Part shown: in pieces, positions 57,163 through 64,000 of the stretch | How positions within the stretch are numbered: the first letter of the stretch is position 1 | Layout of the letters: each line of letters begins with the position of its first letter | NCBI RefSeq assembly: GCF_014681765.1 | Contig: NZ_CP061498.1 | Span: 3,175,501-3,239,500, forward strand | Source: Roseicitreum antarcticum | GTDB taxonomy: Bacteria; Pseudomonadota; Alphaproteobacteria; Rhodobacterales; Rhodobacteraceae | Reading direction: 5' to 3' | DNA: 64,000 bases | Made by a program: the position numbers and the translations under genes | Notes under the pieces: generated by a model | Database searches by the model: none | Told to the model about the DNA's origin: nothing | What the model saw: the letters and a program-made list of their open reading frames with translations, nothing else

Positions 57163-57647
57163 CGCACTGGGTCCTTGCAAGGGGTGGCCCGGATCTCCAG
57201 CGGAACGCCGGGCCATCGGGTCAGGTCAATTTCGGTGTCGCCCGCGATCAGGCGGTTTTGATGGGGGATGTCGCTGCGCAATATAAGCTGCGGGATGGGG
57301 CGGTTCAGGGTCAGCACCATCTGATCGCCCCGGATCTGCCAGCCCTCACCGCCAAAGGCCATGCCGGGGCCATGGGCGGCAAAGCGTTCTTCGGTCTGGC
57401 GCAGCGTGCCGTCGGCGTCAATCGCATACGCGGCGTAGACCGGCGTCAGCGTCACGGAATGCCGCCATATCAGCGTGAATTCCTGCGCCTGCGCCCGGGC
57501 CAGCACGGTATCATCGGTCAGCCGCACAACGCTGAGGCCCGTCACCTTGCAGGCATGGGCAGGCAAAGGCCCGCCCATGCCAAAAATCATTGCAACCAGC
57601 GCAGGTACAACCGAAGCCGTGCGCTTGCGCCGGTCGCGGCCCGTCAC
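57159..57647 (-). CDS. DUF1850 protein linked to TAXI-TRAP transporter
   Basis: A 162-residue protein with a signal-like N-terminus (hydrophobic around VVPALVAMIFGMGGPLPAHA). The core TLIWRHSVTLTPVYAAYAIDADG-like region (about 56-80) matches DUF1850 (here FTLIWRHSVTLTPVYAAY). It overlaps both neighbours by 4 bp. DUF1850 genes commonly sit between TAXI receptor and fused permease genes; their function is not known. Confidence 0.8.
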   Translation of the reverse strand: MTGRDRRKRTASVVPALVAMIFGMGGPLPAHACKVTGLSVVRLTDDTVLARAQAQEFTLIWRHSVTLTPVYAAYAIDADGTLRQTEERFAAHGPGMAFGGEGWQIRGDQMVLTLNRPIPQLILRSDIPHQNRLIAGDTEIDLTRWPGVPLEIRATPCKDPVR

Positions 57648-58615
57648 TCGATCAGGCCCATTTCGCGGTAGTAGCGCTCGGCGCCCGGATGCAGCGGGAT
57701 CGACACCGATTCCAGTGCGGTTTCCAGCGACACCTGATTGCCCATCACATGAACCTGTGCCAGCGTTTCGGTGTTTTCATACAGCGCCTTGACCATGGCA
57801 TAGGCCAGATCGTCGTCCAGTTCCGCATGGGTCGCCCAGATCGCGCGCACGGCCAGCGTTTCGACATCGGCCTCGATGCCGCGATAGGTGCCTGCGGGCA
57901 GCGTCACGCTGGCATAATATGGCTGAACTTCTTGCAGCGCGGCAATCGCCGGGCCGGTCAGCGGCACGACAGTGATGTCATGCCCGTTCGCCAGTTCGGT
58001 GATCGACGACGTGGGGATGCCCGCGGTGATGAGCGAGGCGTCGAGGTTGCCGTCCTTCATCTTGTCCGCCGATTGTGCGAAGGACGAGTAATCTTCGGTC
58101 ACGTCTTCGCGCACCATGTCATGCGCGGCCAGCAGGTCGCCCAGCAGCTGCCACTGCCCCGACCCCGGGGAGCCCGATGAGATGGATTTGCCCGCCAGAT
58201 CCTCGAACGAGGTGATCTCGGCACCCGAACGCGCGATCAGTTGCACGGTTTCGGGATAGAGCGCGCCCAGGGCACGCAGGTTTTCGGCGGGATTGCCTTC
58301 AAACTGGTTCAGGCCCTTGTAGGCTGCGTCCAGAATGTCGGCGGCGATGAAGGCGGTCTCGATTTCGGCGCGGCCCAGCAGGCCCGCATTGGCGACCGAG
58401 GCATTGCCGGTTTCAGCGGTAGCCGAAACGCGGAAGCCTTCCAGCTCTGCCGTGTTCGAGATCAGCTGCGCCAGCATCCCGCCCAGCGGGTAATAGGTGC
58501 CGCCGGTGCCGCCGGTGGCGATGCCGACAAAGACGCGTTCCTGCGCCGTTGCAGGTGCCGCAAGGGCTACCGCTGACAGCGTCAGCGCGCAAAGCGATTT
58601 GGTGAGGTGTTTCAC
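57644..58615 (-). CDS. TAXI-family TRAP transporter solute-binding protein
   Basis: A 323-residue periplasmic receptor: signal peptide (SLCALTLSAVALAAPATAQ), then VFVGIATGGTGGTYYPLGGMLAQ, characteristic of TAXI proteins, and later GKSISSGSPGSGQWQLLGDLL. GTG start with AGGAGAGACCT upstream. It starts 36 bp after the hutG stop, so probably part of one operon with hutG. TAXI receptors of known function bind glutamate-like acids; the substrate here is inferred only from hut linkage. Confidence 0.9.
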   Translation of the reverse strand: MKHLTKSLCALTLSAVALAAPATAQERVFVGIATGGTGGTYYPLGGMLAQLISNTAELEGFRVSATAETGNASVANAGLLGRAEIETAFIAADILDAAYKGLNQFEGNPAENLRALGALYPETVQLIARSGAEITSFEDLAGKSISSGSPGSGQWQLLGDLLAAHDMVREDVTEDYSSFAQSADKMKDGNLDASLITAGIPTSSITELANGHDITVVPLTGPAIAALQEVQPYYASVTLPAGTYRGIEADVETLAVRAIWATHAELDDDLAYAMVKALYENTETLAQVHVMGNQVSLETALESVSIPLHPGAERYYREMGLIE

Positions 58616-58651
58616 AGGTCTCTCCTTGTTGGGTCGTGGGTTGGTTGTGGT

Positions 58652-59473
58652 TTATCGTGCGGTATCTGCCGGTGACAGATCAAGCGCCGCGATATCGTGC
58701 AGCAGGGGCCCCAGCACTGCCTGCACCCGGGCTGCCTTTTCGGCGTCCCAGGTCCAGGGTGCGCGTTCCGCCATGTAGGCGGATTGCGTCAGTTCCATCT
58801 GGATGGCGTGCATGCTCTCGTCCGGGCGGCCATAGTGCCGCGTGGTCCAGCCGCCCAGAAAACGTCCGTTCAGCACGCTGGTCAGCCCCGCGGCTGCCGC
58901 GCAATGGCGCTGGGTCAGCGTTTGCAGCGCGGGGGCACAGGTCGTGCCGCGGTTGGTGCCGATGTTCATGTCGGGCAGCAGCCCGTCGAACAGGAATGGG
59001 ATGCGCGACCGGATCGAATGGCAATCATAAAGGATGACAAATCCATGCAGCGCCTTCACGCGTGCCAGCTCTGCCGCCAGCGCGCGGTGATAGGGTGCGT
59101 GATACGCCTTTAGCCGCGCGGCGGTCTGCGCCGCGTCGGGCAGCGTCGCCCAAATCGCGTTGCCGTCGAAATCGGTCGTGGGGATCAGCCCTGTCGTGTT
59201 CTGCCCAGGGTACAGGCTGTGCCCCGACGGGTCGCGGTTGGCATCAATCACATAGCGGTGGAAGGTCGCGCGCACACAGCTCGCACCGGGGATCAGCCCG
59301 GCATAGAGCCGGTCAATGTGCCAGTCAGTATCGCTCAACCCGCGGCCGATCTCGTTGAGGTTGGCGCGCACCTCATCAGGGACGAAGGTCCCGGTATGCG
59401 GCATGGCTATCACAAGCGGGCAGGTGCCCTGCGTCACTTCAACTGGCGATGTCTTTGCGTCTGGGCGGGTCAC
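58652..59473 (-). CDS. hutG: N-formylglutamate deformylase
   Basis: A 273-residue zinc hydrolase producing glutamate and formate from N-formylglutamate, the last step of one histidine route. VIAMPHTGTFVPDEVR (about 26-41), ATFHRYVIDANRDPSGHSLYPGQNTTG and ILYDCHSIRSRIPFLF are its blocks. A GTG start at 59473 is preferred: AAGGAA lies eight bases upstream and the product matches family length. An ATG at 59506 lacks a ribosome site and lies beside the palindrome at 59510. Together with HutF (divergent) it forms the formimidoylglutamate to glutamate route. Confidence 0.9.
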   Translation of the reverse strand: MTRPDAKTSPVEVTQGTCPLVIAMPHTGTFVPDEVRANLNEIGRGLSDTDWHIDRLYAGLIPGASCVRATFHRYVIDANRDPSGHSLYPGQNTTGLIPTTDFDGNAIWATLPDAAQTAARLKAYHAPYHRALAAELARVKALHGFVILYDCHSIRSRIPFLFDGLLPDMNIGTNRGTTCAPALQTLTQRHCAAAAGLTSVLNGRFLGGWTTRHYGRPDESMHAIQMELTQSAYMAERAPWTWDAEKAARVQAVLGPLLHDIAALDLSPADTAR

Positions 59474-59509
59474 TTCGGTATTTCCTTTTTCGGGAAGGAG
59501 TGCCATTAA

Positions 59510-59523
59510 TATGCTGAAGCATA
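59510..59523. promoter_or_regulatory. Palindrome in the hutG-hutF gap (possible HutC operator)
   Basis: TATGC-TGAA-GCATA is a perfect 5-bp dyad, extended imperfectly in AT-rich flanks, in the 64-bp gap between divergent hutG and hutF starts. The gap is the natural site for HutC (encoded in the same cluster) to repress both directions. Sequence match to known HutC sites is not claimed. Confidence 0.4.
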
Positions 59524-59537
59524 ATAGGTGTGTCAAT

Positions 59538-60926
59538 ATGCAGAAGAAGAACGAACAGCGGCTCTGGGCGAAACAGGCGCTGCTGCCCGATGGTTGGGCA
59601 AATGATGTGCTGGTGGTGGTCGAGGGGGGAAACATCGCCTCGGTCACGCCCCATAGCCCCGTGGAGAGTTCCGCGCAGGGGCAGATGGTGTCGACCCTGC
59701 TACCCGCCCCGGTTAACCTGCATTCTCATGCGTTTCAGCGCGCCATGGCAGGGCTGACAGAACGGCGCGGCCCCGATCCGCGCGACAGTTTCTGGACGTG
59801 GCGGCAGTTGATGTACCGCTTCCTTGACCACCTGACGCCCGAAGACGTCCGCGCCATCACCGCGCTGGTGCAGATGGAGATGCTGGAGGCTGGGTTCGGC
59901 GCCTCGGTCGAATTTCACTACCTGCACCACCGGCCGGGCGGCCACCCTTATGATGACATCGCGGAAATGGCCCATACCGTTTGCGCCGCCGCCGCAGAAA
60001 CCGGCATCGGCCTGACGCTGTTGCCGGTGCTCTACCGCTATGGCGGTTGTAACATGCGCGCCCTGGGGCCCGGGCAGATTCGCTTTGGGAACGACCGTGA
60101 CAGCTTTGCGCGGTTGGTCAGCGGCGCTGCCGCCTCTGTCGCGACGCTAGCTGCCGATTGCACGACCGGCATCGCGCCGCATTCGTTGCGTGCGGTGCAG
60201 CCCGATGATCTGGCGTTCTGCCAAGACCTTGCAGGCAACGGCGTGATCCACATGCACCTGGCCGAGCAGACGGAAGAGGTGGATGAGGTACAGGCCGCCT
60301 ACGGTGCCCGGCCGACCGAATGGCTGCTGGCGAATGCGCCGGTCAGCGACCGCTGGTGCCTGATCCACTGCACCCAGATGACGCCCGCCGAGACCGTGGC
60401 GCTGGCCCGCACCAACGCCGTGGCCGGGCTATGCCCGATTACCGAAGCCAGCCTGGGCGACGGCATCTTCGATGGCGCGCGTTTCATGGGGCGGGGCGGG
60501 CGCTTCGGGGTGGGCAGCGATTCGAACATCCGCATCTCTTTGATCGAGGAATTGCGCGGGCTGGAATATTCGCAACGCCTGCGCGATCAGTCGCGCGCCG
60601 TGCTGGCCCGTCCAGGACAATCCACCGGCCATGTCTTGTGGCAAGGAGCGGCCATCGGCGGCGCGCAGGCGGCAGGGCGGGCGTCAGGGGAGATCCGGCC
60701 CGGGCTGCTTGCCGATCTGGTGGGCATCGACCATAGTTCGCCCGACCTCGACGTGCGCTGGGGCGACCTGACGCTGGACACGCTGATCTTTTCCGGGGAC
60801 AGGGGGGCGATCAGCGACGTATGGTCCGCAGGTCGGCATGTGGTGCGCGGAGGCGCCCATGTCCGGCGCGCCGAAATCATCGCGGGCTACAGGGCCGCCA
60901 TGCGCAGACTGAGGGATGTCATTTGA
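59538..60926 (+). CDS. hutF: Formimidoylglutamate deiminase
   Basis: A 462-residue amidohydrolase releasing ammonia from N-formimidoylglutamate. Zinc ligands His62 and His64 in NLHSHAFQRAM; later SVEFHYLHHRPGG, HMHLAEQTEEVDEVQ and GVGSDSNIRISLIEELR. ATG at 59538 is used; an ATG nine codons upstream (59511) overlaps the palindrome. Its stop overlaps hutC. Confidence 0.92.
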   Translation: MQKKNEQRLWAKQALLPDGWANDVLVVVEGGNIASVTPHSPVESSAQGQMVSTLLPAPVNLHSHAFQRAMAGLTERRGPDPRDSFWTWRQLMYRFLDHLTPEDVRAITALVQMEMLEAGFGASVEFHYLHHRPGGHPYDDIAEMAHTVCAAAAETGIGLTLLPVLYRYGGCNMRALGPGQIRFGNDRDSFARLVSGAAASVATLAADCTTGIAPHSLRAVQPDDLAFCQDLAGNGVIHMHLAEQTEEVDEVQAAYGARPTEWLLANAPVSDRWCLIHCTQMTPAETVALARTNAVAGLCPITEASLGDGIFDGARFMGRGGRFGVGSDSNIRISLIEELRGLEYSQRLRDQSRAVLARPGQSTGHVLWQGAAIGGAQAAGRASGEIRPGLLADLVGIDHSSPDLDVRWGDLTLDTLIFSGDRGAISDVWSAGRHVVRGGAHVRRAEIIAGYRAAMRRLRDVI

Positions 60927-61636
60927 CGCCAGAGCCGGGCAAAGCTGACTGGAAGGCCATACGCCGCGACCTGCTGGCGCGCATCCAGTCGGGGGTGTGG
61001 AAGCCGGGCGACCTTGTCCCGCGCGAGGTAGAGCTTGCCGCGCAGTATCACTGCACCCGCTCGACCGTGGGGCGCGCACTGCGCGATCTGGCCACAGCCG
61101 GCTTCTTGGAGCGGCGGCGCAAGGGGGGGACCACAGTATCCCCCAATCCGGTGCGCAAGGCCCCGCTGGAAGTGCCGATCATCGCCGATGCGATCCGCAA
61201 ATCCGGCCATGCCCCGGGCTATCGGCTGCTGGATACCGGGCTTGTGCGGCCGCCCGCCGACATCACCGACACTACCGACGGCCCCGATGGCGCGCCTGAT
61301 GGCCCGATGATCTTCCTGTCGGCGCTGCATCTGGCGGATGGTCTGCCGCATCAACTGGAACAGCGCTGGCTTAACCCTGGCGCGGTGCGCAAGCTGCAGG
61401 CAGCCGATTTCACCGAGACGCCCGTGGATGAGTGGCTGTTGCAAAACGCCCCGCTGACCCGTGCGACCATCGACATTGCCGCGGTACCCGCCCCCGAGAC
61501 CGTCGCGCGGGCGCTGGCAATGTCTGCAGGTGCGCCGACGCTGCGGATCACCCGGATCAGCTGGAAGCAATCGCAGCTGATCGGCATCCTGCATCTCTAT
61601 CACGTGGCGGGATACAGTCTGAAGACTTCGATCTGA
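60923..61636 (+). CDS. hutC: Histidine utilization repressor HutC (GntR family)
   Basis: A 237-residue regulator: winged helix N-terminal domain (LLARIQSGVWKPGDLVPREVELAAQYHCTRSTVGRALRDLATAGFLERRRKGGT split over about residues 16-69) and a UTRA effector domain. TTG start overlapping the hutF stop (TTGA), with GAGGG eight bases upstream. HutC proteins sense urocanate. hutH, hutU and hutI are not in the window. Confidence 0.88.
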   Translation: MTPEPGKADWKAIRRDLLARIQSGVWKPGDLVPREVELAAQYHCTRSTVGRALRDLATAGFLERRRKGGTTVSPNPVRKAPLEVPIIADAIRKSGHAPGYRLLDTGLVRPPADITDTTDGPDGAPDGPMIFLSALHLADGLPHQLEQRWLNPGAVRKLQAADFTETPVDEWLLQNAPLTRATIDIAAVPAPETVARALAMSAGAPTLRITRISWKQSQLIGILHLYHVAGYSLKTSI

Positions 61637-61674
61637 AGGCGCAGTCGCAGTCCTTGGCCGATTCCCTACGCCTG

Positions 61675-61712
61675 AAAAGAAAAACGCCGCAGCCCATTGT
61701 GGGCGCGGCGTT
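61675..61712 (-). terminator. Terminator of rpmG
   Basis: Minus-strand stem AACGCCGC / GCGGCGTT with a second stacked GCCCA / TGGGC pair (one bulged T between), followed by TTTTTCTTTTC. It lies 27 bp after the rpmG stop and could also serve hutC from the other side weakly. Confidence 0.9.
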
Positions 61713-61738
61713 CCAGCAGTCCAGCAAGCGATGGTCGC

Positions 61739-61906
61739 TTACTTGATCTTGCCTTCTTTGTATTCGACATGTTGACGCACAACCGGATCAAATTTCTTGA
61801 TCGACATTTTTTCGGTCATGGTCCGGGCGTTCTTCTTGGTCACATAGAAGTGGCCGGTGCCCGCCGTCGAGTTCAGACGGATTTTGATCGTCGTCGGTTT
61901 CGCCAT
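61739..61906 (-). CDS. rpmG: 50S ribosomal protein L33
   Basis: A 55-residue ribosomal protein; [20 protein letters not shown] and [20 protein letters not shown] are the alphaproteobacterial L33 sequence. It lacks the four-Cys zinc motif (C-minus type), as is usual for alphaproteobacteria. ATG with AGGAG upstream. Confidence 0.96.
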   Translation of the reverse strand: MAKPTTIKIRLNSTAGTGHFYVTKKNARTMTEKMSIKKFDPVVRQHVEYKEGKIK

Positions 61907-62162
61907 AGTCAGTACTCCTGAACAGGGCAACGGCGGTCGCCCCTTAAATCCTTCTGCGCCTTTTAGCTGCTGCGCCCGCCGTGTCAACCGCGAAACCCGC
62001 CAGGCGCGTGCAATTACCGCGCGGGGATGCGTGAAACAACGGCGCGCAGCCTCCGCGTATCCGGCCTGCCGCGCGCCGTACGGATGCGTAGCCGCCCGGC
62101 CGATTCGCCCGGCGCTGACGCAGCAGCCGGCCATCGGGCCGGCCAGCCCCTGAAATTCAAAT

Positions 62163-62565
62163 ACGCGGATGGCCTGTAAGCCGGATTCTGTACCGGAGTT
62201 GCCCCCGGCGATGACCATTCATCTGCCCCTGTCGTTGCCAACAGGATCTAGCTGCCAACCCGGACCCCGGGGCTGAAGTTCCCTGCGGTGTACCGCCTGG
62301 GGTCCCTATTCGGCATTGCTCCGGGTGGGGCTTGCCATGCCGTCCCTGTTACCAGGCACGCGGTGGGCTTTTACCCCACCGTTTCACCGTGACCCCGGAC
62401 CGGTTGCCCGGCCTGTGGGGCCGTCTGTTCTCTGTGGCGCTTTCCCTCGGGTTGCCCCGGCCGGGCGTTACCCGGCACCCTTCCTTCATGGAGTCCGGAC
62501 TTTCCTCGCGCCCGATGGTATCCTTGCGGACCCGTGCGGGCACGCGGTCATCCAGCCATCCGCGT
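62163..62565 (-). ncRNA. rnpB: RNase P RNA, bacterial class A
   Basis: The RNA moiety of RNase P. Minus-strand ACGCGGATGGC at the 5' end pairs perfectly with GCCATCCGCGT at the 3' end (helix P1). Universally conserved AGGAAAGTCCGGACT (complement of 62492-62506) and ACAGAATCCGGCTTACAG (complement of 62174-62191) are present. Exact ends are judged from P1 only, about 403 nt. Confidence 0.95.
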
Positions 62566-62632
62566 GAGGGCATGCCGTAAAGTGCAGCGCGGGGCGGGTC
62601 AATGTCAAAACGGGCGGGTCCAAGCGGCCACA

Positions 62633-63313
62633 TCAAAGCGGCTGGGTCAGCGCCGCAATCCGCGCGGCCAGTGCCCGGTCGGCCCCGGTTTCCGGCCCCC
62701 GCGCTTGCGGAGAAAACCTGTGGCGGAAGGCCATCAATCGCCGGTCAGGCGGCGCGTCAGGATAGCCGATGCGGGTCAGACTGTCTTCGAGCTGCGGTAA
62801 ACCGGAGCGCGGAAGCGGGGCGTCGACCGTCGCGAGCGGCACCGCCAACGCCAGCCCCATGCGGCCCAGCCGCGCCCAGTCAAAGCGCGGGCCCGGGTCT
62901 TCCTTGCGGTCGGCGGCCATGTCGCTGTGGCCGATCACATCGCGCAGCTCAATGTCCCAGCGTCCGTGCACCTGCGCCAACAGCGCTGTCAGGCAGCGCA
63001 TCTGCGGCTCGGGAAAGGGGTGGTGCCCGGTATTCGCCAGCTCGATCCCGATGGAGCGCGAATTGACGTCCCCCATGCCGCGCCATTCCCCCGCGCCCGC
63101 ATGCCAGGCGCGCTGATCCTCAGCCACAAGCGCCCAGAGCATCCCGTCCTCGGCAATCAGGTAATGGCTGGAGACTTGCGCCGCCGGATCGCACAGCCGC
63201 TCTAGCGCGGCTGCACAATTGGCCATGCCGGTAAAATGGATCACGACCATCGACGGCTGCAACCCATCACGCCGCGCACCAAAATTGGGTGAGGGGTGCC
63301 AGACCGGCGTCAT
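62633..63313 (-). CDS. N-acetylmuramoyl-L-alanine amidase, AmiD/AmpD type
   Basis: A 226-residue zinc amidase cleaving between MurNAc and stem peptide. Zinc ligands: His26 in VVIHFTGMA, and IGHSDMAADRKEDPGPRFDW (about 127-146) with the second His and Asp. It has WHAG and SIGIELANTG blocks. No signal peptide is visible, so it may act on imported muropeptides in the cytosol like AmpD. Confidence 0.88.
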   Translation of the reverse strand: MTPVWHPSPNFGARRDGLQPSMVVIHFTGMANCAAALERLCDPAAQVSSHYLIAEDGMLWALVAEDQRAWHAGAGEWRGMGDVNSRSIGIELANTGHHPFPEPQMRCLTALLAQVHGRWDIELRDVIGHSDMAADRKEDPGPRFDWARLGRMGLALAVPLATVDAPLPRSGLPQLEDSLTRIGYPDAPPDRRLMAFRHRFSPQARGPETGADRALAARIAALTQPL

Positions 63314-63397
63314 GCCGCGCCGCGCCGGGTCAGCGCGCGGCGCACCCTTGATTTTGCACAGGTTCTTGGTGGAAAAACCACGCGGGTGTCCCTGGCC

Positions 63398-64000
63398 CTA
63401 TTGCGCGTTAGCAGCGGCTGCGCGTGCGGCTTCGCGGAACGGTTGCGGGTCCCACCAGCAGGCGAAGCCGTCGCCGTCAGGGTCCAGATGGTCGGGGTCG
63501 CGGTCTGGCCCGCCGCCGCTCAGGAAGGCCTCTTGTGCAAGGTCTTGGGTGCGGTACGCGGCGCAGGCCGATTCCCAGCGGCGCCAGCGCAGGGGATGCA
63601 GGCGGCGGTAGCGTTCCTCGCCGACGCGGTGTTGGGTGCCAAGGGCATAGGCCATGACGTTCGGTCCGCCACTTTCACCGTTGCCGGGCACGCTGTCGAC
63701 GCGGATTTCCTGATACTGCGCGCGTTGCTGGGCGAGCCGCGCTGCATCGCTTTCAATCGTCTCGCGTGCGGCGACCGCGTCGAAATCCTGTTCATCCGAT
63801 ACGCCGCGTTGGCGCACCGCAGGTTCCGTCGCGACCGGGCCGGTCAGGAAGGTCTCGGGCTGTGGTGGCGCCGAAGCGGGGCGGGGCGGCGTGGTCAGCT
63901 GGATCGGGGCCGATGGCTGTGCCACGGGCTGCTGTGTCGTATTGGGTCGCGATAGCGCAGCCTGCGTCTGCTGGAACGCGGCGCCCGGACGGACAGCGGC
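63398..64000 (-). CDS. Protein with excalibur-like calcium-binding C-terminus, N-terminus beyond the window
   Basis: About 200 residues are visible and the frame is open to the right edge, so the start lies outside. The N-terminal part is Pro/Gln/Ala-rich and low complexity. The C-terminus ends with DHLDPDGDGFACWWDPQPFR (residues near 145-165 counting from the internal GTG at 63925), the pattern of Excalibur-type calcium-binding domains (DxDxDGxxC). Probably secreted or envelope-linked, but no signal peptide can be seen. Confidence 0.7.
   Translation of the reverse strand, partial: AAVRPGAAFQQTQAALSRPNTTQQPVAQPSAPIQLTTPPRPASAPPQPETFLTGPVATEPAVRQRGVSDEQDFDAVAARETIESDAARLAQQRAQYQEIRVDSVPGNGESGGPNVMAYALGTQHRVGEERYRRLHPLRWRRWESACAAYRTQDLAQEAFLSGGGPDRDPDHLDPDGDGFACWWDPQPFREAARAAAANAQ

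Noticed and set aside
62316-62580. Small ORFs of about 83 residues at 62316-62580 (+)
   Set aside because: They lie wholly within the RNase P RNA gene and have no coding support.

Overview
The window looks like ordinary, GC-rich chromosomal DNA from an alphaproteobacterium, most likely a member of the Rhodobacteraceae/Roseobacter lineage. This rests on recognised gene order and family types: aroA-cmk-rpsA-ihfB-lapA-trpF-trpB; pyrH-frr-uppS-cdsA-dxr-rseP; hda-ppk-ppx; propionyl-CoA carboxylase with methylmalonyl-CoA mutase; and many TRAP transporters. I see no phage, insertion sequence, integron, CRISPR array or toxin-antitoxin pair. Nearly all long extra reading frames are antisense shadows of GC-rich genes.

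Layout. 1-1816 (-): a truncated NlpD-like lipoprotein, pcm and surE. 2006-9291 (-): a six-gene dipeptide/oligopeptide-type ABC operon ending in a CocE/S15-type hydrolase, with a divergent LysR gene at 9377. A five-copy 17-bp tandem repeat lies between LysR and aroA. 10489-17422 (+): aroA, cmk, rpsA, ihfB, a LapA-like protein, trpF, trpB and an RraB-like protein. 17598-20188 (+): a lipid A-type acyltransferase, kdsB and kdsA (lipopolysaccharide core). 20476-25351 (-): a DctPQM TRAP transporter related to alpha-keto-acid (TakP) systems, with an unusually long DctM. 25542-27294 (-): EamA transporter, tRNA-Gly(CCC) and ssb. 27477-30044: a lytic transglycosylase, an AraC regulator and miaA. 30191-35729 (+): pyrH, frr, uppS, cdsA, dxr and rseP. 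bamA, which often follows rseP in proteobacteria, is absent; a 56-residue membrane ORF and about 380 bp of structured non-coding DNA occupy the space. 36501-42380 (+): AI-2E family permease, hda, ppk and ppx.

42323-44790 (-): small secreted, co-chaperone-like and acetyltransferase genes. 44908-53266: the propionyl-CoA/methylmalonyl-CoA pathway (mcm, pccA, pccB), interspersed with small secreted or membrane proteins, with a TTTGCAAA palindrome upstream of pccB matching the PccR-type operator. 53573-54616 (-): a periplasmic protein with two PRC-barrel domains. 54940-59473 (-): hutG followed by a TAXI-type TRAP transporter and a DUF1850 protein. hutF and hutC are divergent (+). 61739-63313 (-): rpmG, the RNase P RNA and an AmiD-like amidase. 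A truncated gene with a calcium-binding-like C-terminus ends the window.

Functionally the segment mixes housekeeping (translation, isoprenoid, LPS, phospholipid, tryptophan and polyphosphate metabolism) with scavenging systems for peptides, keto acids, histidine breakdown products and propionate. I did not find a convincing new multi-gene system. The most notable items are the tandem repeat, the DctM coiled-coil extension, the hutG-linked TAXI transporter, the small ORF plus structured gap after rseP, and the pccB operator without an adjacent regulator gene.
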